Positions 36,901 through 45,900 of a DNA stretch of 64,000 bases are shown here, piece by piece; the stretch's first letter is position 1; each line of letters starts with the position of its first letter. The DNA lies in the NCBI GenBank assembly GCA_023150945.1, contig JAKLJX010000007.1, positions 124,001 through 188,000 on the forward strand, given 5' to 3'. Below the pieces are notes generated by a model. The model searched no databases and was not told the origin of the DNA. It saw nothing but the letters and a program-made list of their open reading frames with translations. The position numbers were made by a program, and so were the translations under genes. This DNA is from a bacterium. Its GTDB lineage: Bacteria; Zhuqueibacterota; Zhuqueibacteria; Zhuqueibacterales; Zhuqueibacteraceae.

Positions 36901-37257
36901 ATTGGGCGCGAAATGCAGCCGCCGGCCATCGAGATCAAAGGCGTTTCTGCCGGGTTCGGTGATGAGCGTGCCGTCGTCTTCGATAATCACCAAATCACCG
37001 GCCATGTGAACGCGGGCGGGGGCGCTCGCGGCCTTCTGCTGCCGGCGTTCGGCAGAGCGCAGGCGGTCGAACACGATCGCATCAATGGCGCTGCCGGCAT
37101 AGGTGCCGCACGGGGAAAACTCCCCCGGCCCGACAGCGTGGCCGCGCGGCCGCAGCGGCCGGGCGCTTCCAGCCTGCGCGGCGCTGACGGCAGCCGCCAA
37201 CAGGCCGGTCAGAACGATTGCATGAAAAAGGCGGTCGCGGTCGCGCTCAAATGCCAT
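33931..37257 (-). CDS. Large secreted protein with FlgD-like C-terminal domain
   Basis: A 1108-residue exported protein. After the signal peptide (about 8-30) comes a beta-rich region like a beta-propeller or galactose-oxidase-like fold. Around residues 400-470 lies a segment with GQEAEHEWGAYV and LAHWSFFFETDGSVMEGNGW that may be a divergent metallopeptidase-like site. Next come carboxypeptidase-regulatory-like repeats (about 610-770), a Rossmann-like module (VLLVNDDPAGAFEEFYVPVL ... GGRLFLTGQNIAESL) and a terminal FlgD-like Ig domain (RIFDVLGREVCTLVDQ), probably used for sorting or anchoring. The last two modules recur in the subtilase gene just upstream. Function unknown. Confidence 0.75.
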   Translation of the reverse strand: MAFERDRDRLFHAIVLTGLLAAAVSAAQAGSARPLRPRGHAVGPGEFSPCGTYAGSAIDAIVFDRLRSAERRQQKAASAPARVHMAGDLVIIEDDGTLITEPGRNAFDLDGRRLHFAPNARGGFEISALPFAFDSATGTLLHPGDDTNHRVPFAAGFSFPFAGQVWDHVWIRSNGNLTFGGIGNPTFYDPSDFFLALPLIAPLFADLNPLAAGTLHYRQAADRFTMTWDKLPEFDTQNSNTFQVTLFADGSFDFVYHGVEIQLARNGSAIITGFTRGDPDAEYQAVDYDDLPFLGSEAAALFESFAEIPYRIVNTAGIARRFFAVQPDSFEQLVLITDFDLLGAPFGAFYQGVRNAVAGIGLGPFDFSSAYGSTGRLQGFLHMNYINHWPVDPNGFSFLNVLGQEAEHEWGAYVRARLNGTESDLLLGRGLAHWSFFFETDGSVMEGNGWHDNGEGTFTSVRAFDNFSLLDHYLMGLRPAHEIPPSFVINFPGVTLEQRARFPAAGVTVSGSKISVTIADIIAVEGERRPDYAAAPKIFRQAYIYLLQQGAQPAAADLAKAELFRASWPDYFARRTDGRGVFQTQLGPALPVAVVAGGAASAVDGSPVANLRATLVERNFEQPVYRGGRYEFRLLAPAPAAPPQTVTIVLQAFPFVADTSTVTLVYGETVQHDRVLLPQPQTELTGTVRDVSGKPVRARLRLHASSDVGADFTRTADSDAQGRFAFSGLYASQPPALRYDRLEIEPEIPYARAVVSPVAIGLAARNHLDIAVAAAEVLLVNDDPAGAFEEFYVPVLEQLQLTCSVWRQAQSGPAPLSFAPKFKRQTVIWFTGNAAGAEVISAAEADSLAAHLDRGGRLFLTGQNIAESLNGTRFLSDRLHAAFDRNLDDPLLHGVQSDPVGRGLINLITAGALGANNQSSRDALLPRGRAQVCVVYDTTAGSAAGLRVEDPANHSRLVFFGFGFEAVNPGPGARPGYAGRAEVMQRVLDWLAGTTAVIEAPAPVSLPMAFQLQQSYPNPWRRGSSVAAVEIRYELPVSPVTAGRTVLRIFDVLGREVCTLVDQAYQPGHFLSRWDGRDRVGNLVSGGLYFCELQAGGHRQLTKLLLLR

Positions 37258-37535
37258 GAACTTTTACCCGCGCAGAGAGAGAACTGAGTCGGTGGGTTCT
37301 TTTTGCTGGATTGATCCAAGCCTTCACGCAAGCGTGCGAATCCACTCTGCCGGCGGATTCATTGCGCGCAGGCGTTGACGCATGCACCTTCTTCTTCTTG
37401 AGATCAACAAATCTGTCAAAGCAGTGCTCGATCAACACCGGCCGGGCTTGGCCGCGCGCGCCTGCTTTCCGAAAAGCGGAAGATCGGCACACTTGTCTGC
37501 AAGCAGTCGCGGCTTAGCCCGGCCGGCGATTCACC

Positions 37536-40500
37536 TCATTGCAGCACCAGCAGGCGGCGCACCGCGCGAAATTCGCGGCCACCGTGCGCCGCGGTCGCCT
37601 GCATGCGATAGAAATAGATGCCGCTGGCCACCGGCCGGCCCAGGGCATCCCTGCCGTTCCAAGTCGCGAGGTGCGTGCCCGCCGGTTGCGAACCGGAGAC
37701 CAGTGATGCGACTTGCTGACCCAGCACATCGTAGACCGTGAGCTTGACCTCGGCATTCTGCGGCAAACTGTAGGCAATTGTTGTCAACGCAGCATTGCCG
37801 GAGGCCGAGGGCAGGTTGCGCGCGAAAGGATTGGGATAACTCTGGCCCAGACTGAAATCCGCCGGCACTTTGGCGGGCGCTTGGCGATCGTTCACCGCCA
37901 CCGTGACACCCGCGACCACGCGCACGCGATCCACAAACCAGCCCGCGGAAGCCGCGGCGGCGTTGCCATCGGTCTGAATGCGAAAACGGATCCGCACGTT
38001 GTTGAAGCCGGCGCCGGTGAACGCATTCATGGAAAAACCGCGCTCACGCCACTGCGATTGCGTGCCGCGAAATTGGTCGGTGAGCGGCGCCCAGTTTTGC
38101 CCGCCGTCACCGCTGATCTCCACCACGCCGAAGTCTTCCTGATTGGCGGAGAAATAATGCTGCTCGGAGAAATACAGCGTGGCTGCAGAGAGCTTGCTGA
38201 AATCGAGCGGGAGGTTGAGCGTCATTGCGGAGTTGACGTTGGCGGTGTAAAGCGTGCCGGGGTTGCTGGAGGCCGCCCAGAGCCCGTCCGCCCGGCGCTG
38301 GCGAGTCAAACCCCAGCGCTCAGGCTCGACCTGCCAGGCCTGCAAGCCGTTCTCGAAATCTTCCATGCCCACGATGAAGCTTTGCTCCGGCGTCACGCCG
38401 CGATTGGCGGCAGCGGCTACATCACGCGCGCTGACGTAATACGTGACCGTGTCGCCATAGGCAAAACCACCGGGAAGCGCGCCGGTATAAGTGTTGGGCG
38501 CGGCGGCCGCCAGCTTCGTGCTGTCGCGCAGGCCGGAGGTTGCGCGATAGTGCAACCACACTGCCTGGTCATTCACGCCGAGGTTGTCCGACACTTCCGC
38601 GGCCACCGCAAACGGACCGGCGTTGTCGATCACATTGGGCAGGGTGGTGAGGTTGGCGAGCACCGGCGGCGTCAGATCGGCCGCGGAATTGTAGGAGTAC
38701 AGGCGAATGGGCGCGGAGAAGCCCTTCTCTGTGCGCGCCAGAATGAAGTATTCCACCGTTTTGTTCGCCTGCCCCGGAATCACCGCCTGATAGTTGCCCT
38801 GGCCATCACTGGTCATGACGGCTTTGTTGAATGGAAAAGCGCCGTCGGTATCCCAGAAAAGCACGGCTTCCTGCAGCGGGCTGAGGGTCGAGGTAATGCG
38901 CGCGGTGACGGTGCGCGGCTGCACGAAATCCTCGGTATCGCGCAGCGGTTCATGCTCGAAAGCAAAGCCGTTGAGCCAGTTCATTACGCGGAACATTACT
39001 TCCCGGCGCACCAGCGAGTCGACAATGGCTTCATAGCCGCCGAAAGCAAAATTCACCACGCGATGATCGCCGGCATAGCGCACTGCGCCCGAGCGGTTGT
39101 TGCCGTAATTGAAGATGCTCACCGCCGGCGCAATGGCCTCGATCTCGCTGGGAAATTGCTGCGTGGCCGAACGGCCGGGCTGGAATACTTCAAAGCTCAG
39201 GCCGTCACCGATGGGATCGCCGCTGGCGCCGGTGAGCGAGGAGAAATCCGAATCGTCAGCGAGATACCTGGCATGCAGATGGCTCTCGTAGAAGGCCAGC
39301 GATTGGCCGGCAGAGCGATCGAATTCATTGGTGGCGCCGGGGTGGTTCTGATCGCACATGTCCCAGCCGATGTCCTGCCCGGAAATGAACAGATGGCCGC
39401 CGGCAGCAAGATACATTTCCAGTTCGGCGCGATCGGTCGAATCGAGCGCGGGGAACTGCCACTCGCAGATCCAGATGACGGTGGAATAGCCTTTCATCTT
39501 GTCGAACGAAGGCGTGCCTTGCAGAACATGGTCGTGAATCTCGTAGCCAAGGCCGAGGCTGTCGAGCACGCTGGCATAATATTGCTCGACGTTGTTGGTG
39601 CCATCATCATCATCAACCACGAGAATGGAGGGGCTGATGGCGAGTGAGAATTCCAAGCTGGCGCGATAGCCGTTGTTGGCCCGCAGTTCCAGCGTTAGTG
39701 GCGCGCGATGCGGAAACGCATCCGGCGAGAGCGTGAGGGTGAAGGGATCCGCCGTGTTGGCTGTGGTATTCTGATTGAGATTGGAGAGGCCGGGCAGGCT
39801 GCCATAATTGGCGCCGGCTTTGGGGACGGTAACCGCCCAATCATTGCTGCGGAGCGTGGCCGTGAGGTTGGTGGCATCGCCCCAGTTGTTTTCCAGCGAA
39901 ACGGTCAAGGTGGCGGTTTCGCCGGGCTCGAGCACGCCGTTGCCATTGCCGCCGGCAGCATCGGCAATGGTGGTGGCGACCAGCTTGATGCGCGGCTGCG
40001 GGGTCACCGTCTCGGTCACGGCGCGCAGCGCATTGAGGCGGCCGGTGCCGAGTTTGCCAATGAAACTGCTGTTTCCGGCATCAATGTTGTCTGCCGTCTC
40101 CACGACCTGAAACATCACCTGTGCCGGCGTCCAGTCGGGATGTTGTGATTTCACCAGGGCCGCCAGGCCGGCGGTGAGCGGCGCCGCCATCGAAGTTCCG
40201 GAGTAGAAGGCATAGCTGTCGTTGAAAACGGTGCTCAAGATGCCGACCCGGCCGGCGGGTTGATCGCCGCCAGGCGCTGAAACTTTCACCCAATCGCCAT
40301 AAGAAGAATAGGAGGCTTTGCGATCCTGTTCGGTGAGTGCGGCCACGGAAAGCGCGAACGGCGAAGTCGGCAGCGGATTGCCGGCTTCGGTGCCGCCATT
40401 GCCGGCGGAACACGTAACGACGACCCCGTTTTCAAAGGCATAGCGCGCACCATCCAAAACGATTTCCGAGTTGCCGTAGCTCAAGCTGGCGACGTCAGCG

Positions 40501-41432
40501 CCATTGTCCGCAGCGTAGATGAAGCCCTGCGACATCCAATCTGAGCGGCCGACACCCAGGCCGGCGGTGTTTTGCCAGCCAATGCGCAGCGGCATGACGG
40601 TCACATTCCAGGAAATCGCCGCGACGCCGGTAGCGTTGTCGGTCACCGCCGCGGCCAAGCCGGAGGTATGCGAGCCGTGGCCGTTGAAATCCATCGGGTT
40701 GTTGTCCGCCACGTCGCCGTCTTCGCCGATGGCGACATCTGTGGCATTGTCCACGAAATCCCAGCCGCGGATGTCGTCAATGAAGCCGTTGCCGTCGTTG
40801 TCGATGCCGTCCAGGACTTCATCGACGTTGCTCCAAATATTGTCCACCAAATCCGGGTGGTTCCAGTCGGTGCCGGTGTCGATGATCGCGACCACGACCT
40901 CCGCGCTGCCCTTGGCCACCTCCCACGCTTCCGGCGCTTTGATTTGGGGGAGATGTTGCTGCTGCGGGTAGCGCGGATCATTGGGGGTGGCGAGCGGTGC
41001 CGCTTGCGGTGCGGCGGCTGGCTGGCGGACGGCCACGTCCAGCGGAATGACGTAAACCGGCTCGGCATATTCCACCGCGGGATGGCGCTGCAGCTTGGCG
41101 GCCAGTTGCACCACGTCGGTCGGCTCCGGCACCTGCAACTCGAAGATGCGGTCCAGGCCGAGGTCGGGTCGCTGCGCCAGTGCCTTGTTCTTGATATTGC
41201 TGAAAGCCGGCGCCGCGGCAGTGGCGCCGTGCGCGCTGGTGAGGGCCTGCAGCGTTGCCGTATTCTTGTAGCCGTGTTTGAACTTGACGATCACGCGGCC
41301 GGGAACATAACCCCAACCCGGCGGCAGTGCGGCGCTCGTACCCGCCGGCTCAGCAGCCGGCGCGGCGCCCGCAACGAACAAGAGAACAGAAAGCAGCCAG
41401 TAACTCAGGAGACATGAAGAACTGCGCTTCAT
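37536..41432 (-). CDS. Secreted subtilisin-family serine protease with FlgD-like C-terminal domain
   Basis: A 1298-residue S8 protease: signal peptide, inhibitor_I9-like propeptide (VIVKFKHGY...), catalytic domain with Asp185 (AIIDTGTDWNHPDL), His252 (NGHGSHTSG) and Ser414 (SGTSMAAP). The catalytic domain contains a calcium-type repeat DGIDNDGNGFIDD. Ig-like beta domains, a Rossmann-like module (VVDDDDGTNNVEQYY ... GGHLFISGQDIGWDM), a MAM/jelly-roll-like region and a C-terminal FlgD-like domain (TVYDVLGQQVASLVSG) follow. ATG at 41432 is chosen because AGGAG precedes it by seven bases; an ATG at 41447 overlaps that site. It is likely exported and cell-surface attached or released. Confidence 0.92.
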   Translation of the reverse strand: MKRSSSCLLSYWLLSVLLFVAGAAPAAEPAGTSAALPPGWGYVPGRVIVKFKHGYKNTATLQALTSAHGATAAAPAFSNIKNKALAQRPDLGLDRIFELQVPEPTDVVQLAAKLQRHPAVEYAEPVYVIPLDVAVRQPAAAPQAAPLATPNDPRYPQQQHLPQIKAPEAWEVAKGSAEVVVAIIDTGTDWNHPDLVDNIWSNVDEVLDGIDNDGNGFIDDIRGWDFVDNATDVAIGEDGDVADNNPMDFNGHGSHTSGLAAAVTDNATGVAAISWNVTVMPLRIGWQNTAGLGVGRSDWMSQGFIYAADNGADVASLSYGNSEIVLDGARYAFENGVVVTCSAGNGGTEAGNPLPTSPFALSVAALTEQDRKASYSSYGDWVKVSAPGGDQPAGRVGILSTVFNDSYAFYSGTSMAAPLTAGLAALVKSQHPDWTPAQVMFQVVETADNIDAGNSSFIGKLGTGRLNALRAVTETVTPQPRIKLVATTIADAAGGNGNGVLEPGETATLTVSLENNWGDATNLTATLRSNDWAVTVPKAGANYGSLPGLSNLNQNTTANTADPFTLTLSPDAFPHRAPLTLELRANNGYRASLEFSLAISPSILVVDDDDGTNNVEQYYASVLDSLGLGYEIHDHVLQGTPSFDKMKGYSTVIWICEWQFPALDSTDRAELEMYLAAGGHLFISGQDIGWDMCDQNHPGATNEFDRSAGQSLAFYESHLHARYLADDSDFSSLTGASGDPIGDGLSFEVFQPGRSATQQFPSEIEAIAPAVSIFNYGNNRSGAVRYAGDHRVVNFAFGGYEAIVDSLVRREVMFRVMNWLNGFAFEHEPLRDTEDFVQPRTVTARITSTLSPLQEAVLFWDTDGAFPFNKAVMTSDGQGNYQAVIPGQANKTVEYFILARTEKGFSAPIRLYSYNSAADLTPPVLANLTTLPNVIDNAGPFAVAAEVSDNLGVNDQAVWLHYRATSGLRDSTKLAAAAPNTYTGALPGGFAYGDTVTYYVSARDVAAAANRGVTPEQSFIVGMEDFENGLQAWQVEPERWGLTRQRRADGLWAASSNPGTLYTANVNSAMTLNLPLDFSKLSAATLYFSEQHYFSANQEDFGVVEISGDGGQNWAPLTDQFRGTQSQWRERGFSMNAFTGAGFNNVRIRFRIQTDGNAAAASAGWFVDRVRVVAGVTVAVNDRQAPAKVPADFSLGQSYPNPFARNLPSASGNAALTTIAYSLPQNAEVKLTVYDVLGQQVASLVSGSQPAGTHLATWNGRDALGRPVASGIYFYRMQATAAHGGREFRAVRRLLVLQ

Positions 41433-42047
41433 CGTCGGGCTCCTCATTGAGATTGAAGGGTAAACAGCAAAGCAAAGCCGGGCGCACCAGCGCTGCGCCG
41501 CCTCTTGGGAGATTGCGGATTACGTGCACACAGACGGGAAGGTCGATGGTTGGAGGGCTTGCTGGCGGAGAACAAAGAGCTGGTTCTGGGTGAGCCTGGG
41601 CTCATAGCGAAATGCCATGCCTTCCATGAACTTGAATGCTTGCAGGAGGACCTTCGCGCAGTCACGGCGGTGTGGGGGAAAAGCTCGTACCTGGGATCAA
41701 GCTCGCCGCGCAGACAACTCAACGGCAGCACCGTTGAGCAAATCGCAATGCGGGCGCAATATCTGGAAACTGGTTTACAAAGGCAAGATTTTTCTCAGCA
41801 AAAGCGGGATGAAGCGGCGGGTCTGCATGGTTTATTCGAGAGCGGGGGCGGCCAAAACCGAGACACCAGGCATGCCTGGACCATTCAAATTTTGGGCTTG
41901 AATGACAAGATATTTTTGCCGATCTTTACCGCCGCTTTAAGTTTTTCGCCGCCCGGCTGTCGCGGTCCTTCCCGGAAGGCCGGAGCGGTTCCCCGGCGGC
42001 GGAAAAGATCGAGTACCCCGTAATCAGAGCTAGTGAAGGAGGATGCG
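41433..42047. other. Divergent intergenic region, no gene recognised
   Basis: About 600 bases between the divergent subtilase and fatty-acid-hydroxylase genes. Open frames exist but have no start signal, family match or codon pattern like the neighbours. It should contain promoters in both directions; none matched consensus well enough to mark. Confidence 0.45.
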
Positions 42048-42710
42048 ATGGCTCAGCGTTTCGTTTCCAACAAAGATGAAACCGCGCGGCTTTTCAAAAA
42101 CGATTTTCTCGAGTTTTTCACGCATGTCCATTTCACCGTGCCACTGTTCCTCTACGTTCCAGTGGTGCTCTATTTGTTCTATCACGCGGCGCTGAAAACC
42201 TCGATCACTCTGCCTGCCGCCGCCGGCATGTTTGTCGCAGGCGTGTTCTTGTGGACGTTGACCGAGTATGTTTTGCACCGCTTCGTGTTTCACTATCACC
42301 CCAAATCGCGACTGGGCGGCAAGATTCACTTTCTGTTTCACGGCATTCACCATGACTATCCTAATGATTCCACCCGCCTGGTGATGCCGCCAGTGGTCAG
42401 CCTGCCGCTGGCGTTGCTGTTCGGCGGTTTGTTCTGGATGATCTTCGGACCCACCTACTTTGCCCCGACGTTTGCCGGCTATCTGGTTGGCTATCTGTGC
42501 TATGACATGATCCACTACGCCACGCACCACTTTTCCTTGAAAAGCCGGGCGGGCCTGTGGCTCAAGCACCATCACATGAAACACCATTTCCAGAATGAAG
42601 ACCGCGGCTACGGCGTGAGCACCCCGCTGTGGGATTATATTTTCGGCACCATGCCGCCCGCCAAGCAGCAGTCGCCGGCGCCGGCCAACTTATCGAAAAG
42701 CGTGAACTAA
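42048..42710 (+). CDS. Fatty acid hydroxylase/sterol desaturase superfamily membrane protein
   Basis: A 220-residue membrane di-iron enzyme resembling FA2H-type fatty acid 2-hydroxylases. Histidine clusters are visible: HRFVFHYH, HGIHHDYP, and near the end HHHMKHH, separated by two hydrophobic hairpins. It would hydroxylate an acyl chain using O2. ATG at 42048 is set by AAGGAGGA just upstream; an in-frame GTG at 42033 lies before that site. The stop is followed after one base by the mlaE ATG, so it is the first gene of the lipid-transport operon, suggesting modification of a membrane lipid. Confidence 0.85.
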   Translation: MAQRFVSNKDETARLFKNDFLEFFTHVHFTVPLFLYVPVVLYLFYHAALKTSITLPAAAGMFVAGVFLWTLTEYVLHRFVFHYHPKSRLGGKIHFLFHGIHHDYPNDSTRLVMPPVVSLPLALLFGGLFWMIFGPTYFAPTFAGYLVGYLCYDMIHYATHHFSLKSRAGLWLKHHHMKHHFQNEDRGYGVSTPLWDYIFGTMPPAKQQSPAPANLSKSVN

Positions 42711-42711
42711 C

Positions 42712-43485
42712 ATGATCGCTCTGTTCCAGAAAGTCGGGGCAGCAGTCTTCAACTTCTTGTACCACGTTGGCAGCTTCGGCAAGCTCATGTATCGCACACT
42801 GCTTGCCTTCGCGGACATGCGGACCTGGGCGGGCCTGGTGGCCGAGCAGATGATGAAAATCGGCGTCCAGTCCCTGCCCGTGGTCGCTTATATTTCGATG
42901 TTCATGGGCATGGTCACCGCGCTGCAGGCAGTGCATCAGTTTACCCAAACCGTGCCGCTCTACATCACCGGCACCGTGGTGGAAAAAGCCGTGATGCAGG
43001 AGCTGGCCTCGGCCATGACGGCGCTGGTGCTCGCCGGCCGCGTGGGCGCGGCCATAGCCGCGGAAATCGGCACGATGAAAGTGACCGAGCAGATCGATGC
43101 CCTGGAGGCCATGGCCTTCAATCCCGTGGCCTATCTGGTGGTGCCGCGCCTGATCGCCGGCATGGTAATGCTGCCGGCGCTGGCCGCTTTTGCCGCTTTC
43201 ATCGCCATGATTTCCGGCTGGCTCACCGCCGTCTCGCTCGCCGACATCACCACCTTCGAGTTCTTCAAGGGGGCGAAGCAATATGCCAACTGGCGCGACT
43301 TTGCCCTGCCCATTTCCAAATCGATCCTGTTCGGCGCGTCCATCATCATGGTCGCCTGCTATCAGGGCTTCAACGCCAAGCAGGGCGCGGAGGGCGTGGG
43401 CAGCGCCGCCACCAAAGCGGCGGTGGCGGCGTGCTTGATGATTCTTACTCTGGATTTTGTCATGGCCACCGTCATCCTGGCGTGA
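42712..43485 (+). CDS. mlaE: MlaE/YrbE-type ABC transporter permease
   Basis: Inner-membrane permease of a phospholipid transporter, 257 residues with about five transmembrane helices. Family segments include LPVVAYISMFMGMVTALQAV, the conserved ELASAMTALVLAGRVGAAIA coupling region and EIGTMKVTEQIDALEAMAFN. It starts one base after the hydroxylase gene. MlaF and MlaD genes follow in order, giving a complete inner-membrane MlaFED-like complex without a nearby MlaC or MlaA. Confidence 0.93.
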   Translation: MIALFQKVGAAVFNFLYHVGSFGKLMYRTLLAFADMRTWAGLVAEQMMKIGVQSLPVVAYISMFMGMVTALQAVHQFTQTVPLYITGTVVEKAVMQELASAMTALVLAGRVGAAIAAEIGTMKVTEQIDALEAMAFNPVAYLVVPRLIAGMVMLPALAAFAAFIAMISGWLTAVSLADITTFEFFKGAKQYANWRDFALPISKSILFGASIIMVACYQGFNAKQGAEGVGSAATKAAVAACLMILTLDFVMATVILA

Positions 43486-43555
43486 TGCGCCCGGCGCCGG
43501 CTCTACGGCCGCAGGCCGGCGGCAAAAAAAGGTGGTCTCAGCTTACGTTGCACGC

Positions 43556-44311
43556 ATGATAGTCATTGAAAATCTGCAGAAACAATTTGAAGACCTGCCG
43601 GTTTTGCGCGGCGTGAACCTGACGATCGAGGATGGCTGTACCACCGCGATCATCGGGGGCAGCGGGTGCGGCAAGTCGGTGCTGCTCAAACACATCATCG
43701 GTTTGTTGAAGCCGGAGGCCGGCTCGGTGCTGGTGGACGGCGAAGACATCCCGCGGCTTCCCTATCCCCGCCTCGTCGAAGTCCGCAAGAAGATCGGCAT
43801 GGTGTTTCAAGGCTCGGCCCTGTTCGATTCCATGACCATCGAAGAAAACATGGCAATGGGCTTGATCCGCCATACCAAATTGACCAGCCGCGAGATCAAA
43901 GACCGCATCGCGGAATCACTGAGCATGGTCGGCCTGGCGGGCGTGGAGCCGAAGTTTCCGGCCGAGCTGAGCGGCGGCATGAAAAAGCGGGCCGCGATCG
44001 CGCGCGCGCTGGCGATGAAGCCGCAGTTTCTGCTCTACGACGAACCCACCACCGGGCTCGATCCGCCGCGCGCGGATTCCATCAACCAGGTGATCTTCGA
44101 TTTGAACAACCAGCTCGGCGTGACCTCGATCGTGGTGACCCACGACATGCACAGCGTTTACCGCGTCGCGCACAAGGTCGCCATGCTGCACGAAGGCAGG
44201 ATTCACTTCTATGGCACGCCCGAGGAGCTGGCACAAAGCGATGAGCCGGCGGTGCTCGAATTCCTGGAAAGCGCGCGCGGACACGAATGGTTGAAGCGCG
44301 AGGAAGCGTGA
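43556..44311 (+). CDS. mlaF: MlaF-type ABC transporter ATP-binding protein
   Basis: A 251-residue ATPase. Walker A GGSGCGKS at 34-41, signature LSGGMKKRAAIARAL, Walker B FLLYDEPTTGLDPP and switch histidine in VVTHDMHS are all present. ATG at 43556 gives MIVIENLQKQF; the frame is open further upstream into mlaE but not coding. The LSGGMKKR form is characteristic of the MlaF branch. It powers lipid movement by the MlaE permease. Confidence 0.94.
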   Translation: MIVIENLQKQFEDLPVLRGVNLTIEDGCTTAIIGGSGCGKSVLLKHIIGLLKPEAGSVLVDGEDIPRLPYPRLVEVRKKIGMVFQGSALFDSMTIEENMAMGLIRHTKLTSREIKDRIAESLSMVGLAGVEPKFPAELSGGMKKRAAIARALAMKPQFLLYDEPTTGLDPPRADSINQVIFDLNNQLGVTSIVVTHDMHSVYRVAHKVAMLHEGRIHFYGTPEELAQSDEPAVLEFLESARGHEWLKREEA

Positions 44312-44464
44312 GGCGGCCGCGCCGGCTGGTTCGGCGCGTTGATCAGCCAGGCCGTAATTCCTCGCAAAAATCAACCGCAAGTCACCGTTTCAGGACAAAG
44401 CCAAATCAGGTCCAGGTTGGGCCGTGCGTTTTTCGTCATCTTTGATCTGTTTGGGAGCTACGCC

Positions 44465-45376
44465 ATGCGGCGATGGACAAATGAAGTGATCGTGGGCGCA
44501 ATGATTCTGGCCGCGATCGCGATTGGAATCTACGGCTACGTTTTCCTGCGCGACATACCCGTCCGGCAGCACGGGTTTGAAATCAACATCATTTTCAACA
44601 ACGTCACCGGTCTCGAAAAGAACGATGCCATCACCGTGGGCGGCTACAAGGTCGGACGCATTCTCGACATGCGGCTCGATCAGGGCCACGTGGTCGTGCG
44701 CGCCTGGCTCAACGGCCAAACCCCGTTCAGCCGGGATTCGCGCTGCGCCATTCGCAGCATCGGCATGATCGGTGAAAAATACATTGACCTGATGCCCGGC
44801 ACGGCGCCGGAAGCGCTCAAAAAAGGCGACACCATTGTCGGCGAATACATCAGTGACCTCGCCGATGCCGGCGGCGGCATGAACGAAATCATGGCCGAAA
44901 CCAAGGGGCTGCTGCAACGCATCAACACCGCAGTGGACTCGGCGCTCGATCGCTCCGCCCAGCGCGCGGTTTCCGCCACTTTGATCAACATGGAAAGCAT
45001 TTCCAACAAGATCAATTACAACCTCGACAAGGACCGCCGCCACCTCAGCAACACCATCGCCCGGTTTGACAGCATCTCGCGCGAGCTACGCGCCTTCTGG
45101 CAAACCAACAACGCCTCGGTGGACAGCATCATCGGCAACATGAACGCCAGCACCGCGAATTTGCCGGCGGTCATGGCCAAACTCGACAGCGCCGTGACTT
45201 CGGCGCAAAAGCTGCTGGCCATGGTGGAAAACCGCCAGGGCGCGGTGGGCAAGGCCATGTATGATGAAGAGCTGTACGACAAATTCAACCGCACGGTCGA
45301 TGAGGCCAATCGCCTGCTGGAAGACGTGAAGAAGAACCCTTCAAAATATCTGCAATTCAGCGTGTTTCGCTTCTGA
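44465..45376 (+). CDS. mlaD: MlaD/MCE-domain substrate-binding protein
   Basis: A 303-residue periplasmic MCE protein: N-terminal anchor helix (about 8-28), one MCE domain (GFEINIIFNNVTGLEKNDAI, VGGYKVGRILDM, SIGMIGEKYIDLMPG) and a long helical C-terminal region (about 150-290) that likely forms the central tube. ATG at 44465 gives the anchor near the N-terminus (MRRWTNEVIVGAMIL). It closes the mla operon, with a terminator 28 bases after the stop. Confidence 0.92.
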   Translation: MRRWTNEVIVGAMILAAIAIGIYGYVFLRDIPVRQHGFEINIIFNNVTGLEKNDAITVGGYKVGRILDMRLDQGHVVVRAWLNGQTPFSRDSRCAIRSIGMIGEKYIDLMPGTAPEALKKGDTIVGEYISDLADAGGGMNEIMAETKGLLQRINTAVDSALDRSAQRAVSATLINMESISNKINYNLDKDRRHLSNTIARFDSISRELRAFWQTNNASVDSIIGNMNASTANLPAVMAKLDSAVTSAQKLLAMVENRQGAVGKAMYDEELYDKFNRTVDEANRLLEDVKKNPSKYLQFSVFRF

Positions 45377-45403
45377 CGCGCCGCGCATAGAAAGCCGAAA
45401 CAG

Positions 45404-45437
45404 AAAAGCCATCCCCGCAATGGGATGGCTTTTTTTG
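45404..45437 (+). terminator. Terminator of the mla operon
   Basis: AAAGCCATCCC (45405-45415) pairs with GGGATGGCTTT (45422-45432) across a six-base loop, followed by a T-run. Clear intrinsic terminator. Confidence 0.92.
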
Positions 45438-45574
45438 TTTCGGCCAATTGCGAATACCATTACCCGGCAACGGTTTCCAGCCAGCGCCCCCCACCAGCAG
45501 GCTGGCATCGGGTTCACGAAATGATGCCAACCGCAACTCCACCCCAAAGCCTGTACTGAGCAGCAGAATTGTTC

Positions 45575-45602
45575 TTGACTTTTTGACATTTGCAGCTATT
45601 TT
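45575..45602 (+). promoter_or_regulatory. Promoter for the two unknown genes at 45.7-46.4 kb
   Basis: TTGACT (45575-45580), a 16-base spacer and TATTTT (45597-45602) form a plausible sigma70 promoter about 70 bases before the first ATG. The area is clearly more A/T-rich than its surroundings. Confidence 0.5.
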
Positions 45603-45672
45603 ACATCACAACTGTTAAATGTGCTTGACACTCCCCGGTTACTCACTCCGTCTTTTGTGTATGTGCGCAATT

Positions 45673-45900
45673 ATGGCGAACACTCAAGGCAAATACCGTG
45701 TTGCCGCCACATCGTCCGATAATCATCAAGAGCCGCTGGACCATGAGACTTTGGAATTCCTCAATGACCTTTGGATCCAACTCTCGCTACAGGTTTACCT
45801 GCAAGAGAGGCTTGAAAGACTTTTGGAGGACAAAGAAACAGTGTGGGATGACAGGTTAGAAGCCCATATGGATCGTTTTCTGGAGAAGGTATATGCCTAG
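45673..45900 (+). CDS. Small acidic protein of unknown function
   Basis: A 75-residue soluble protein, mostly one long helix (HETLEFLNDLWIQLSLQVYL, QERLERLLEDKETVWDDRLE) with a disordered start. No family was recognised. Its last eight bases overlap the next gene, whose ribosome site (GGAGAAGG) lies inside it, so the pair is translationally coupled. Lower GC content than the flanking genes suggests more recent acquisition. The helical design would suit binding to the N-terminal half of the next protein, but that is conjecture. Confidence 0.6.
   Translation: MANTQGKYRVAATSSDNHQEPLDHETLEFLNDLWIQLSLQVYLQERLERLLEDKETVWDDRLEAHMDRFLEKVYA

Noticed and set aside
41505-42023. Plus-strand frame of about 170 codons in the gap between the subtilase and the hydroxylase gene
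   Set aside because: No ribosome site, no recognisable motif and poor codon pattern; treated as non-coding.
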